IMG/VR virus record: IMGVR_UViG_3300021425_000040
Coordinates: 1 to 59,022 of that record
Source of the DNA: a virus
Strand: one strand, 5' to 3'
DNA length: 59,022 nucleotides
This document shows positions 49,060 through 57,705 of the stretch, one piece after another. The translations under genes and the position numbers were made by a program. The notes beneath the pieces are model-generated. The model ran no database searches and was not told the origin of the DNA. It worked only from the letters and a program-made list of their open reading frames with translations. The stretch's first letter is position 1. Every line of letters starts with the position of its first letter.

Positions 49060-50406
49060 TTAGTTCTTTATGTACAAAAACCCTTTTGTTCTTGCTACTC
49101 TACCTAGACTACCAGATACATAGTTCAATCCCCCTGCCCCAGCGGTATTTGAACCAAGTGGGCCTGAACCAGCATTCTTCAAACCAATCCCCAAAACTCT
49201 ATCTCTAGAATCGGATACATCTACATCCGCTGAATGTCCAAATCTGATATATCCATATCCAGCTGGGCTAGGAATTCCATGTTGATAACCATATCTAAAA
49301 TACGTTGCTCCAGCATTCCATGCGTTGCCGTTAGTATCTAAAAATGCTTGTGTCCACCCTGCTGCAATCCCTGCATCGCCATCTGCTACTTCACTGTTTG
49401 CATTTATAGTAGTACTATCATGACTAATACTTGTTGGTACTGGTAAAGCGCCATTTGCAAGAGCTCTTGCAGTATAACTAGTGTGGTTATAGTAATGAAA
49501 GTGAGTTGATGCATTTGTTCCTAAAGCAAGTCCAGTGGCAGTCGTTTGAAGTGTATAAAATAGTGATGATATTTGATTTGTATCTGAGGACGGATCCAAT
49601 GCAGTAGTTACTCCTCCAGTAGTATCAGTCCACACCGAAGAATCATAATCATAAGAGTTGCCTGTAGTTCCATCAGCAACGACCATGACTAGAATCCAAG
49701 GGCCGCCTGCCAAATCAAAATTTACATAACATTCTGTCGCCGAATTATCAAAACCATCTAAATATAGATTGTAGTTGCCACTTGTAGTAATTCCAGCAGT
49801 AGATAATTGAGAGGCAGACTGAAATCCACTATTTACAGTTGTAGTTTTTGATATGACATGAGTACCGTCTGTGGCCTTTGAACGAAAAGAAAATGACCCA
49901 GTATTACTAGATAATGCGAGAGTATAAACACCACCCGATTCAGATACACTTTGTAACTGTGTTGGACTTGTTGGGTTTGTATCATATAAATAAGTTACTG
50001 GAAACCCATCAGGATCTGATGCCGATACTGTTATTGAAATGTTAGAAGATGGGGCTCCAGCATATTCAGTATTTGGTTCAGTATCCCAATTTAATATTTC
50101 ATCTGGCCCAGAATATATTCTATCCCATTCGGTTCCGTCCCACACATATAATGCTTTGATATCCTGTGCAAATGCAAAGTCTCCTACTGTATTACCAGAT
50201 GATGAAAACGCTGCAGTGTTAGCGTAAGCAGTTACACCACTACCGCTACCACTACTTAATAAGCCGTTGGCATCTGAAAGATCAGATATGTCAATACCTA
50301 AAGGAGTAGAAATATCCCATACGCCTTTTGTGCTATTGTACACAAAAGTTAAGTTTCCTGAAGTATAAGTGTCTCCGTGTGATGGAGATGAGGGGAAATC
50401 TGACAT
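49060..50406 (-). CDS. Adhesin with fibrinogen-like C-terminal domain
   Basis: 448 aa. It has an N-module variant (MSDFPSSPSHGDTYTSGNLT) and then a cadherin-like domain (~105-195). Residues ~205-448 read 'GNYNLYLDGFDNSATECYVN', FDLAGGPWILVMVVADG and finally 'YGYIRFGHSADVDVSDSRDR'. The order (xYxxY-DG, CYV-FD, GGxW-LV) resembles fibrinogen-related domains, which bind acetylated sugars. The key calcium and sugar residues cannot be judged without alignment. Confidence 0.7.
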   Translation of the reverse strand: MSDFPSSPSHGDTYTSGNLTFVYNSTKGVWDISTPLGIDISDLSDANGLLSSGSGSGVTAYANTAAFSSSGNTVGDFAFAQDIKALYVWDGTEWDRIYSGPDEILNWDTEPNTEYAGAPSSNISITVSASDPDGFPVTYLYDTNPTSPTQLQSVSESGGVYTLALSSNTGSFSFRSKATDGTHVISKTTTVNSGFQSASQLSTAGITTSGNYNLYLDGFDNSATECYVNFDLAGGPWILVMVVADGTTGNSYDYDSSVWTDTTGGVTTALDPSSDTNQISSLFYTLQTTATGLALGTNASTHFHYYNHTSYTARALANGALPVPTSISHDSTTINANSEVADGDAGIAAGWTQAFLDTNGNAWNAGATYFRYGYQHGIPSPAGYGYIRFGHSADVDVSDSRDRVLGIGLKNAGSGPLGSNTAGAGGLNYVSGSLGRVARTKGFLYIKN

Positions 50407-50410
50407 TTTT

Positions 50411-52960
50411 CTATCCTTCTAGTGGTTCTGTTGGTGGTGTAAAGTTTGAGGTGTATCTTGCTAAACCTTTAGTAATTCTTAAATCTTGAATGTATCCAGG
50501 CAATAAATAGCTGGTGTTGGAATTCCAACGGCTTGCTATTCTTAAATCTGTATTTGTTAGGTCAGCGCTAATTCCTGTCACTGTATGCTCTAAAGTTCCA
50601 TCCACATATACTTTTACAGTAGTTCCGATTCGAGTCATTGCAATGTGATGCCAACCCGTACCGTGTTCAACAGTAAATGTGTTTGGAAAAGCCGACCCCC
50701 AAACTGTTGAATTACCCCCGACCATAAAATCATAACGACTAAAAAAGATTCCCGTACTTTGCGATCCACTTGAAGCAAGAGACAAATAACCACTAAACTC
50801 TTGCTGTCCAGTACTTCCACTTCCGTCATCATTTACCCAGAACTCAACAGTAAAATCTCCTGCACCAATAGGTTCGATAGTAGTATCTGCGTAATCCCCG
50901 TTCCCATCAAAATACATAGATTTAGAACCAGCAAACTTAACCTGAGTTGTTGATCCAGTAGTATTGCCCACCAGCTTTAGATTAGAACTTTGTGATTTAT
51001 CTAAGATAGAAGCGTCTGTGCCTTTGATGTGTAGTTCTGCACCAGTTGAAGATAGAGGAGCGGTTGGTGGGGTAAAGTTAGAAGTTCTGGAAGTTCCCTT
51101 TTCGAATCTTATATCACTAATGAAACCTTGAAAGTCAGTACCCACACCAGTTCCACCAATAGCAATAGCACCAGCATCGTAACTATTAGTATGCGCTTCG
51201 CCCTGACTACTTAACGCAAGACTTTCCCCATTAAAAAATATCTTGATTAAATTTCCAGTACGGCTTGCGCAGATATGTTGCCAAGTATTATATATTAAAG
51301 GAACCGTAGAGGTTGTTCTAACATCCCATCCTTGACCATAATCTCCGATCCTAAAATCAGAACTATGATAATCCAAATAAATTCCTCCAGTATAAATGGC
51401 TTGATGAATACCAAATAAATGAAAATTACCTTGAGAGGTGTTTGTTGGATATATCCAAGCCTCTATAATAAAATCTTCACTAGACCCTATGGCAAAATTA
51501 TTAGAGGTACTTGCTGTAATTCTATCTCCGCTCCCATCAAAATACACAGACCCACCGTGATTTGTTGCTGAGTATTCGCTGTAGTCGTAGGGTGAGAATG
51601 GCTTTGTGGAAACACTGTTATTAATAACAGGTGCTAATACAGTTGAAGCACCAGTTTGCGCCGCCGGATAAGGTTTATGGGCTGCAAGAATAATGGTGTT
51701 ACTATCAGCAACAGCAGGTTGATTATTTACTGCTCCATTATGTACTTCTGATTTAAGATGAAAATCACGAACGTCCATTTTTGTGTGGTAACTAGATTGC
51801 GCATACCTGTCAGCACCAATTACTAATTGCTGTACATTTGCGGCTGATACGTTTGCCATTCCACTATCAGTAGTGCTGCCAACTGAACTTCCATCAATAT
51901 AAAATGTTGTTGTTCCAGATGAATGTGTGATGACGTAGTAAGACCATTTATCAAAACAAGTTAAACTGGTTGCTGTATTAATTATAGCACCCACATTTAC
52001 TGTAGTTAAAGAAAAGTTTTTAAATGATAAATTTGCTTGTAATGCAAAACCATTTCCAGAGCTATATTGCCTATCAAAATCAAAAATATATGGAGCGCCG
52101 TTTGTTGCCCCAGTAGAGGGTATATATGCCCAAAAACTAAAACTCCATGTTGTTCCAAGGCCACTTGCGCTAGAGTGGTTCGGCTCAAAACTTTCGTCTG
52201 TGCCGTTAAAGCTTAAGCTATAGCCGCCACTACGATACGGGCTAAATGTACCAGCATGGGCATTGCCATTTACTGTGATGCTATGGTTATTAGATGAAGC
52301 GTCTGTGATGTTATTATTATCAGACGTATCAGTTGCTGTTGCTAATAAAGTTGTGTAATTACTATTAGCAATGATTGTAATAAATTGTAACGTAAAGCTG
52401 TTAGCGTTAGTTGCTGTGTTTATTCCGTCGCTAGCAGTAAATGTTAATTCAAATGTACCAGCATAAGCTTCTGTGGTGCTAGGAGTAACAGTAAATACAT
52501 TATCAGCTTGAGTGACTGTAGCTGTTGTACCGCCTCCGTTTGTAAGGCTTCCAGATGTTACGCTGTAGTTATAAGTAAGTGGTATATCTTCAGGGTCACT
52601 TGCTGTAACAGTAATAACTGTAGCAGTCCCATCAGTCGCAAGAGTAAAAGGAGTTGTTCCTGCTGAAGCGTCTTGTACTGCCGTAATAGCAGGATTAGTG
52701 TTAACTAAACTAATTGAGTACCAACCAGTACCATTACTAACGTACATTCTATTTGACCCAGTAACAAATGCTTGCTCTCCTGCACTAACACCACTAAGAG
52801 GTAATTCTGAGGTAGTTGCATAAGTAGTTAAGCTTGCGCTAGATCTACCACTAGTTAAAGTCTTTTCCCAAACTGATTTAGTACTATTGTACTGCCAGGT
52901 GTTTCCTCCTGCAGAAGTTTGTTGTCCGTTTGTAGGACTATCTGGAAAATTAATTGCCAT
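50411..52960 (-). CDS. Adhesin with three LamG/concanavalin-like domains
   Basis: 849 aa. It has the shared N-module (MAINFPDSPTNGQQTSAGGN) and a cadherin-like domain (~84-195). Three LamG_3-type lectin domains follow: 'YSLSFNGTDESFEPNHSSAS' (~225-400), 'GGSVYFDGSGDRITASTSNN' (~440-640) and 'KSMYFDGNGDYADTTIEPIG' (~660-849). Each has the W-H/Y...G...YVDG or F-NG signature, and the last two end with 'TSNFTPPT-PL'. These domains bind carbohydrates in other systems. A role in receptor recognition is likely. Confidence 0.85.
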   Translation of the reverse strand: MAINFPDSPTNGQQTSAGGNTWQYNSTKSVWEKTLTSGRSSASLTTYATTSELPLSGVSAGEQAFVTGSNRMYVSNGTGWYSISLVNTNPAITAVQDASAGTTPFTLATDGTATVITVTASDPEDIPLTYNYSVTSGSLTNGGGTTATVTQADNVFTVTPSTTEAYAGTFELTFTASDGINTATNANSFTLQFITIIANSNYTTLLATATDTSDNNNITDASSNNHSITVNGNAHAGTFSPYRSGGYSLSFNGTDESFEPNHSSASGLGTTWSFSFWAYIPSTGATNGAPYIFDFDRQYSSGNGFALQANLSFKNFSLTTVNVGAIINTATSLTCFDKWSYYVITHSSGTTTFYIDGSSVGSTTDSGMANVSAANVQQLVIGADRYAQSSYHTKMDVRDFHLKSEVHNGAVNNQPAVADSNTIILAAHKPYPAAQTGASTVLAPVINNSVSTKPFSPYDYSEYSATNHGGSVYFDGSGDRITASTSNNFAIGSSEDFIIEAWIYPTNTSQGNFHLFGIHQAIYTGGIYLDYHSSDFRIGDYGQGWDVRTTSTVPLIYNTWQHICASRTGNLIKIFFNGESLALSSQGEAHTNSYDAGAIAIGGTGVGTDFQGFISDIRFEKGTSRTSNFTPPTAPLSSTGAELHIKGTDASILDKSQSSNLKLVGNTTGSTTQVKFAGSKSMYFDGNGDYADTTIEPIGAGDFTVEFWVNDDGSGSTGQQEFSGYLSLASSGSQSTGIFFSRYDFMVGGNSTVWGSAFPNTFTVEHGTGWHHIAMTRIGTTVKVYVDGTLEHTVTGISADLTNTDLRIASRWNSNTSYLLPGYIQDLRITKGLARYTSNFTPPTEPLEG

Positions 52961-52966
52961 GTTATA

Positions 52967-53071
52967 TTATCCTTTTAGTGGCGCTGATGGAATATTGGCG
53001 CTTTCATCGGCAGCGGTATAGCGAGCTAAACCTTTGGTGATACAAAAACCTAGTTTTGTGTTATTGCTCAT
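52967..53071 (-). CDS. 33-aa chimeric remnant of fibre genes
   Basis: MSNNTKLGFCITKGLARYTA and 13 more residues ending APLKG. The first eight residues copy the start of the MSNNRKLG module (44582-47620 gene). The rest copies the end of the LamG gene (ITKGLARYTSNF...PLEG). It therefore looks like the two ends of a deleted fibre gene joined in frame. AGGA precedes the ATG, so it may still be translated. Confidence 0.6.
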   Translation of the reverse strand: MSNNTKLGFCITKGLARYTAADESANIPSAPLKG

Positions 53072-53079
53072 CGTATGTC

Positions 53080-55338
53080 CTATGCGGGTACAAAAATATA
53101 AACAGACCCTGCATCTGTAGCTGTAGTGTCTTCATTAGAAGCACTTACTATAGCAGTGTTCCCATCGCCGGATATAGATACATATTGTCCAAATCTATCA
53201 CTGGCTTGTGCGTCACTTGATTGTATCTTAGCTTCTTGAGACCAAGTTGTTCCTGACCGTGTAAAGACATAAGCAGCTCCTGCATCTGTAGCTGTAGTGT
53301 CTTCATTTTTAGCACCGACAATTACTGTATTTCCATCATCAGATATAGATACAGATTGTCCGAAATTATCACCTGCCTGTACATCACTTGATTGTATCTT
53401 AGCTTCTTGAGACCAAGTTGTACCTGAACGTGTGAATATGTAGGCAGAACCTGCATCTGTAGCTGTAGTGTCCTCACTCCAGGCACCTACTATTGCTGTA
53501 TTCCCATCACTAGATATAGATACATATTGTCCAAATCTATCACCACTTTGCGCATCGGACGCTTTTATCATAGCCTGTTGTGACCAAGTCGTACCTGATC
53601 TTGTAAAGACATAAGCAGCTCCTGAATCTGTAGCTGTAGTGTCTTCATTATAAGCACCTACTATAGCAGTGTTCCCATCGCCCGATATAGATACAGCGAT
53701 TCCAAAAATATCAGCGGAACCAGCGTTTGATGCTTGTATCTTAGCTTGTTGAGACCAAGATGTGCCTGATCTAGTAAAGACATAAGCAGAACCTGCCTCA
53801 CCAGCAGTAGTGTCCTCACCATAGGCCCCTACTATCGCTGTATTCCCATCACTCGATATAGATACAGATTGTCCGAAATAATCAATGGCTTGTATATCAG
53901 ATGCCTGTATCTTAGCTTGCTGTGACCAAGTTGTACCCGATCTTGTAAAAATATAAGCAGCTCCTGCCTCGTTCCCTCCAGTGTCCTCACTATAGGCACC
54001 TACTATTGCTGTATTCCCATCACTCGATATAGATACATCAATTCCAAAATAATCATAAGCTTGTGCATCTGATGCTTGTATTTTAGCTTGCTGTGACCAA
54101 GTTGTACCTGAACGTGTGAATATGTAGGCAGAACCTGCCCCATCTGCAGTGGTGTCTTCTAAATAAGCACCTACTATCGCTGTGTTTCCATCGTTAGATA
54201 TAGATACAGACTTTCCAAATCTATCACTGGCTTGTGCATCAGAAGCTTGTATCTTAGCTTGCTGCGTTACGTTTCCCCAGCTTGAAAACGACAGAGTAAA
54301 GCTATTAGCGTTAGTTGCAGTATTTATTCCGTCACTAGCAGTAAAAGTTAATTCAAACGTACCAGCATACGCTTCTGTTGTCGACGGAGTTACTGTAAAT
54401 ACATTATCGCTCTGAGTGATTGTAGCTGTGGTACCTCCGCCATTAGTCAAGCTTCCAGATGTTACACTGTAGTTATAAGTAAGGGGTACTTGCTCTGGAT
54501 CACTTGCTGTAACAGTAATAACAGTTGCTGAACCATCTGTAGTAAGAGTAAAGGGTGTGGTATTAGAATCGCCGTCTAATACGCTCGTAATAGTAGGACT
54601 ACTATTTACAAGACCAATGCTATACCAACCAGTACCATTGTTAATATAAAGCCTATTGGTAGAATTGACATATGCTTGTTCTCCTGCATCAGTACCTGTT
54701 AACGGCAAAAGATCAGGTGTAGCATAAACCGCTACACCTGATCCAGCTGAGGTAACATTTGATTGTACAGTATCTATTAAACTAGATAGAGTAGTATAAG
54801 TAGTATGGTCGTTAGAAGAAGCAGTAGGATCTAATACATCAGTATCTCCAAAATTAATTATCTGAACTTCGTCACCAGTAGATAAAGATATTTCTACATT
54901 AGAACCATCAGTTGCATCTATGTCTGATCTTAGTACGCCATTAACCCATGCATTAACCTTACCTACAGTATAGGAAGGTAAAGTAGGAGTGCTGCTAGAA
55001 TTAAAAACTACATTTCCTGTTGTAGTACTAGTATAGTCTACTGAATAATAAGAAGTAGGATATCCTGGTCCTGGAGCACCTCTTGCACCTACAGAATTTG
55101 CAGGAATCCATTGAGAGCTGGTGCCGTCAGAATAATAAATATAAGTAGTCAGACTAGAAGGATCAAACCAAAAATCGCCAGCAGAAGGATTAGAAGGTGC
55201 ATTAGTACCTGTACTTGCAGAAGCTTGTACTGTAGATGTTATATCCCAGTAACCCGCAGTAGCGTTATATACATAAGTAGTATCATTTACACTAAATGAG
55301 TCTCCATTTGAAGGAGCGTCTGGAAAATTAACGGCCAT
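53080..55338 (-). CDS. Adhesin with seven-bladed FG-GAP propeller
   Basis: 752 aa. It has the shared N-module (MAVNFPDAPSNGDSFSVNDT), a 'YYSDGTSSQWIPANSVGARG' segment, an 'NGVLRSDIDATDGSN' fibre motif and a cadherin-like domain (~245-352). Seven near-identical ~56-residue repeats follow (IQASDAQASDRFGKSVSISN, then DGNTAIVGAY-EDTT...AYIFTRSGTTWSQ). Seven FG-GAP repeats close a seven-bladed integrin-type propeller. Nucleotide identity between repeats is high, so the array is recent or kept uniform by recombination. Confidence 0.85.
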   Translation of the reverse strand: MAVNFPDAPSNGDSFSVNDTTYVYNATAGYWDITSTVQASASTGTNAPSNPSAGDFWFDPSSLTTYIYYSDGTSSQWIPANSVGARGAPGPGYPTSYYSVDYTSTTTGNVVFNSSSTPTLPSYTVGKVNAWVNGVLRSDIDATDGSNVEISLSTGDEVQIINFGDTDVLDPTASSNDHTTYTTLSSLIDTVQSNVTSAGSGVAVYATPDLLPLTGTDAGEQAYVNSTNRLYINNGTGWYSIGLVNSSPTITSVLDGDSNTTPFTLTTDGSATVITVTASDPEQVPLTYNYSVTSGSLTNGGGTTATITQSDNVFTVTPSTTEAYAGTFELTFTASDGINTATNANSFTLSFSSWGNVTQQAKIQASDAQASDRFGKSVSISNDGNTAIVGAYLEDTTADGAGSAYIFTRSGTTWSQQAKIQASDAQAYDYFGIDVSISSDGNTAIVGAYSEDTGGNEAGAAYIFTRSGTTWSQQAKIQASDIQAIDYFGQSVSISSDGNTAIVGAYGEDTTAGEAGSAYVFTRSGTSWSQQAKIQASNAGSADIFGIAVSISGDGNTAIVGAYNEDTTATDSGAAYVFTRSGTTWSQQAMIKASDAQSGDRFGQYVSISSDGNTAIVGAWSEDTTATDAGSAYIFTRSGTTWSQEAKIQSSDVQAGDNFGQSVSISDDGNTVIVGAKNEDTTATDAGAAYVFTRSGTTWSQEAKIQSSDAQASDRFGQYVSISGDGNTAIVSASNEDTTATDAGSVYIFVPA

Positions 55339-55341
55339 TAA

Positions 55342-55515
55342 TTACTTTCTTCCTTTAAAACCTTTCTTATTTTTATTAAAGTTTTTATTATAAGGTTTTC
55401 TGTGCTTATTAGACCTAACAGGTTCATTATCAGGATTATCTGCGTGCATCCATTTATAAATACCCCAGTCTCTAGCAAAGTCTTCTAATTGTTTTAAATT
55501 GTGTTTTTTAGCCAC
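55342..55515 (-). CDS. Small basic protein with GTG start, 57 aa
   Basis: Read from GTG at 55515, overlapping the previous stop by 8 nt. MAKKHNLKQLEDFARDWGIY then 'HADNPDNEPV' and a very basic C-terminus (KHRKPYNKNFNKNKKGFKGR). The basic tail suggests nucleic-acid binding. No family recognised. Confidence 0.55.
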   Translation of the reverse strand: MAKKHNLKQLEDFARDWGIYKWMHADNPDNEPVRSNKHRKPYNKNFNKNKKGFKGRK

Positions 55516-55726
55516 TTCCTAATTCCCTATTAGCTTTAGGCTTGCTTGAAGTGTGCTGTTCGGCAGTAATTGAAAGTAAAAATCTAGAAAATAAATCTTT
55601 AAGTTCTTCACTAGTAGGTACTTTTCCTGTATCGTACTCCATACTCATTTCAATGTCTGGAATTCTACCAGAAGCATCTTTTTCCCAATCATCATGATTA
55701 GAATTTACTGTCATTCTTACATACAT
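55508..55726 (-). CDS. Hypothetical protein, 72 aa
   Basis: MYVRMTVNSNHDDWEKDASG then 'DIEMSMEYDTGKVPTSEELK'. A small alpha/beta protein 1 nt behind the endolysin gene. No family recognised. Confidence 0.55.
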   Translation of the reverse strand: MYVRMTVNSNHDDWEKDASGRIPDIEMSMEYDTGKVPTSEELKDLFSRFLLSITAEQHTSSKPKANRELGSG

Positions 55727-55727
55727 T

Positions 55728-56552
55728 TTAATCTCCGAATAATGCGTTAAGTGTTTTTGGGCCAGCTATTCCATCAGGAGTAAGACCTTTTCTTTTCTGA
55801 AAAGCACTTATAGCTGCTTTAGTTTTAGGACCAGATATTCCATCTGCTTTTAAACCTAGAGCTGTTTGAATATGTACTAAAGTATGCGTTACTTTTTCTA
55901 CTTTCTTTGTAGAAGGTTTTGTAGCTACTTTTTTAACTCCAAATACTTCTAAGGCATGCTCATAATGTTTTTTACGATCTTCTAATCCTATAGTGCCACC
56001 ATTAATAAGTTTTGTAACTTTTAGTATATCTTTAGCGTCTGCTGCGTTATTAATATTTCTTGAATTCCAATACCAACAAGCACTTTCTAGTGCTCCTTCT
56101 TTAGTTTGTACGTATTTAATAACTTGATCTACATCTTTATCTATAGATTCTCCAAAGGCAGTATAGTTATTGCAGCCTGTTAGTTGAATGATACCTCTAC
56201 CTCTAAATTTCCAACCGTCTCCAGTTTTTTCACTGCCATTACCCATTCTGTTAGAATATACCACATTAGCTATAGCTTCTGGCTTTCTAGCATAAGCTTT
56301 AGACGATCTTTCCCTAAAATATTTTGTAAACACAGCTTCTAAGGCAGAAGCACTATAGTTTAGATTTTCTTCTAATACTGTGAAGTTTCTACTTTCATGA
56401 GCGCATTGAGCTATAAAAGCTGCAACTCTTTCAGGGGTGTCTATATTATATTTGGGTAAAATGTCTATTAAAGCTTTATGCCAAGCAGGTACTTCTTTGT
56501 TGCCTTTGCCTATAAGCTCGTTTAACATTTCAACGGTAAGATTAAATTTCAT
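55728..56552 (-). CDS. GH19 chitinase-like endolysin with peptidoglycan-binding domain
   Basis: 274 aa. Residues ~1-200 are a GH19-type lysozyme: FIAQCAHESRNFTVLEENLN places the catalytic Glu at 53 (and Glu61/62 nearby). 'WKFRGRGIIQLTGCNNY' is the family signature. Residues ~205-274 form a PG_binding_1 domain (TALGLKADGISGPKTKAAIS, then FQKRKGLTPDGIAGPKTLNA). It cleaves the peptidoglycan glycan strand at lysis. No signal peptide, so a holin is expected, but none is certain here; the small TM proteins are candidates. Confidence 0.9.
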   Translation of the reverse strand: MKFNLTVEMLNELIGKGNKEVPAWHKALIDILPKYNIDTPERVAAFIAQCAHESRNFTVLEENLNYSASALEAVFTKYFRERSSKAYARKPEAIANVVYSNRMGNGSEKTGDGWKFRGRGIIQLTGCNNYTAFGESIDKDVDQVIKYVQTKEGALESACWYWNSRNINNAADAKDILKVTKLINGGTIGLEDRKKHYEHALEVFGVKKVATKPSTKKVEKVTHTLVHIQTALGLKADGISGPKTKAAISAFQKRKGLTPDGIAGPKTLNALFGD

Positions 56553-56566
56553 ATTTGTTCTCCTAG

Positions 56567-57130
56567 CTATTTAGAGGCTGCTATTTGCCCAGTTAGATTA
56601 TAACTTCTAGTTCTAACTTTTTTTATAGAAGATATTACTTCTTCGTATTCTTTCTTGAGAGTTTTTTGATCTTCTAAAGAAGGATTAAGAATATTTACTC
56701 TAAGGTGCCTATATAATGATTTCCAGATATCTCCATGCGGTTTTCCCGCAGATTTACCTTTTAAGTATTTAGACCAGTATTGAGCAGCATGAGCTACTTC
56801 ATGTAAACAGTGTAGGGCAATTTTATCTTCCGTATTTTTTGTATATATACTGCCTATTATAGGGCAGTCTTGAAAAGAAGCATACTCATATACTTTAGAA
56901 ACTCTTCCTTTTTTTATGTTGGTCGTAGCACTCATGGCGATGCTGATGCCAGCACCGCCTTTATTAGGATACCATCCCCCTCTTGAAGAGCATCTACGTT
57001 TAGACCAATCTAATTTATAAAAAGCTAATTCAAATTCGTGAAGGTCTATCAACTTGCAGATTTCTTTAGAAGAGACATTAATATAATGTTTTGCAATATC
57101 TTCATACTGCTCGATATCTGAGTACTTCAT
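56567..57130 (-). CDS. SprT-like zinc metalloprotease
   Basis: 187 aa. HEVAHAAQYW gives the HExxH motif (His110, Glu111, His114). The third ligand is His132 in KPHGDIWKSLYRHLR, the spacing typical of SprT/minigluzincin-like proteases. 'GGWYPNKGGAGISIA' precedes the active site. It has no transmembrane or signal segment. It may cleave host or phage proteins during assembly. It is adjacent to the endolysin, 14 nt away. Confidence 0.7.
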   Translation of the reverse strand: MKYSDIEQYEDIAKHYINVSSKEICKLIDLHEFELAFYKLDWSKRRCSSRGGWYPNKGGAGISIAMSATTNIKKGRVSKVYEYASFQDCPIIGSIYTKNTEDKIALHCLHEVAHAAQYWSKYLKGKSAGKPHGDIWKSLYRHLRVNILNPSLEDQKTLKKEYEEVISSIKKVRTRSYNLTGQIAASK

Positions 57131-57327
57131 TACTCGTTACTTTCGAATTCTACAATATTTCCATTGTCGTCTCTAGTAAGAGTAATATATCCTTTTTTAT
57201 CTAGAAAGATTAAAGATTTATCTACGCCATTATCTAGACCTTCGATAAATCCTTTTCTGTATGAGTACCAACAAGCAGTAACAATAAAAATTATATACAG
57301 AATATCTTTAAGCTCAAAAAGTGTCAA
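57130..57327 (-). CDS. Small membrane protein, 65 aa
   Basis: MTLFELKDILYIIFIVTACW forms one N-terminal TM helix, followed by 'SYRKGFIEGLDNGVDKSL' and an acidic end. Its position near the endolysin makes a lysis role (holin or spanin-like) conceivable, but the single helix and long tail are not decisive. Confidence 0.6.
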   Translation of the reverse strand: MTLFELKDILYIIFIVTACWYSYRKGFIEGLDNGVDKSLIFLDKKGYITLTRDDNGNIVEFESNE

Positions 57328-57329
57328 AG

Positions 57330-57602
57330 TTATGCTCCTTGTCTAGCAAAAGAACCACCAGATTTCCATCCTGCTTCTTGTGCCGTGACTCGGATAAAAG
57401 GTTTATTAGTTTCAGATTTATTAGGGTTTGAGATAGTTACCATTACGCGTTTTCCTTGGCGTAATGCTTTCATTTGGTTAACAATACGATCTCCAGAACT
57501 CATATAATCATTACGCATTTCTCTTCGTAAAGACTTACTAACATTAGAATGAATACCTGCTGATACGTTACCTTTGGACTTACCACCTTTTCTTTTAGCC
57601 AT
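57330..57602 (-). CDS. Conserved marine T4-like phage protein, 90 aa
   Basis: MAKRKGGKSKGNVSAGIHSN, 'RNDYMSSGDRIVNQMKALRQ' and 'GKRVMVTISNPNKSETNKPF'. I remember close relatives in marine T4-like cyanophages, with no known function. Very basic N-terminus. It is the first gene behind the promoter at 57634-57661. Confidence 0.7.
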   Translation of the reverse strand: MAKRKGGKSKGNVSAGIHSNVSKSLRREMRNDYMSSGDRIVNQMKALRQGKRVMVTISNPNKSETNKPFIRVTAQEAGWKSGGSFARQGA

Positions 57603-57633
57603 CTTATGTTCCTTTTTTTAGATTACTATTAAT

Positions 57634-57661
57634 AATATAGTATAAAAGGCTAAACTGTCAA
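57634..57661 (-). promoter_or_regulatory. Sigma70-type promoter
   Basis: Minus strand: TTGACA (57656-57661), 16 nt, TATATT (57634-57639). It lies 32 nt upstream of the 90-aa gene and would drive the endolysin/SprT unit. Confidence 0.7.
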
Positions 57662-57705
57662 TTATTTTTTTAAATAATATACTGACATATAGATAACTAA
57701 AGTAT

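Noticed and set aside
53080-54290. Regular ~170-nt repeats resembling an array
   Set aside because: They lie in frame inside one coding sequence and encode FG-GAP blades; there are no spacers as in CRISPR.
55452-55463. TATAAATA, a T4-type late promoter sequence on the plus strand
   Set aside because: It lies inside a minus-strand gene and points away from all genes in that region; no such box precedes the structural genes.
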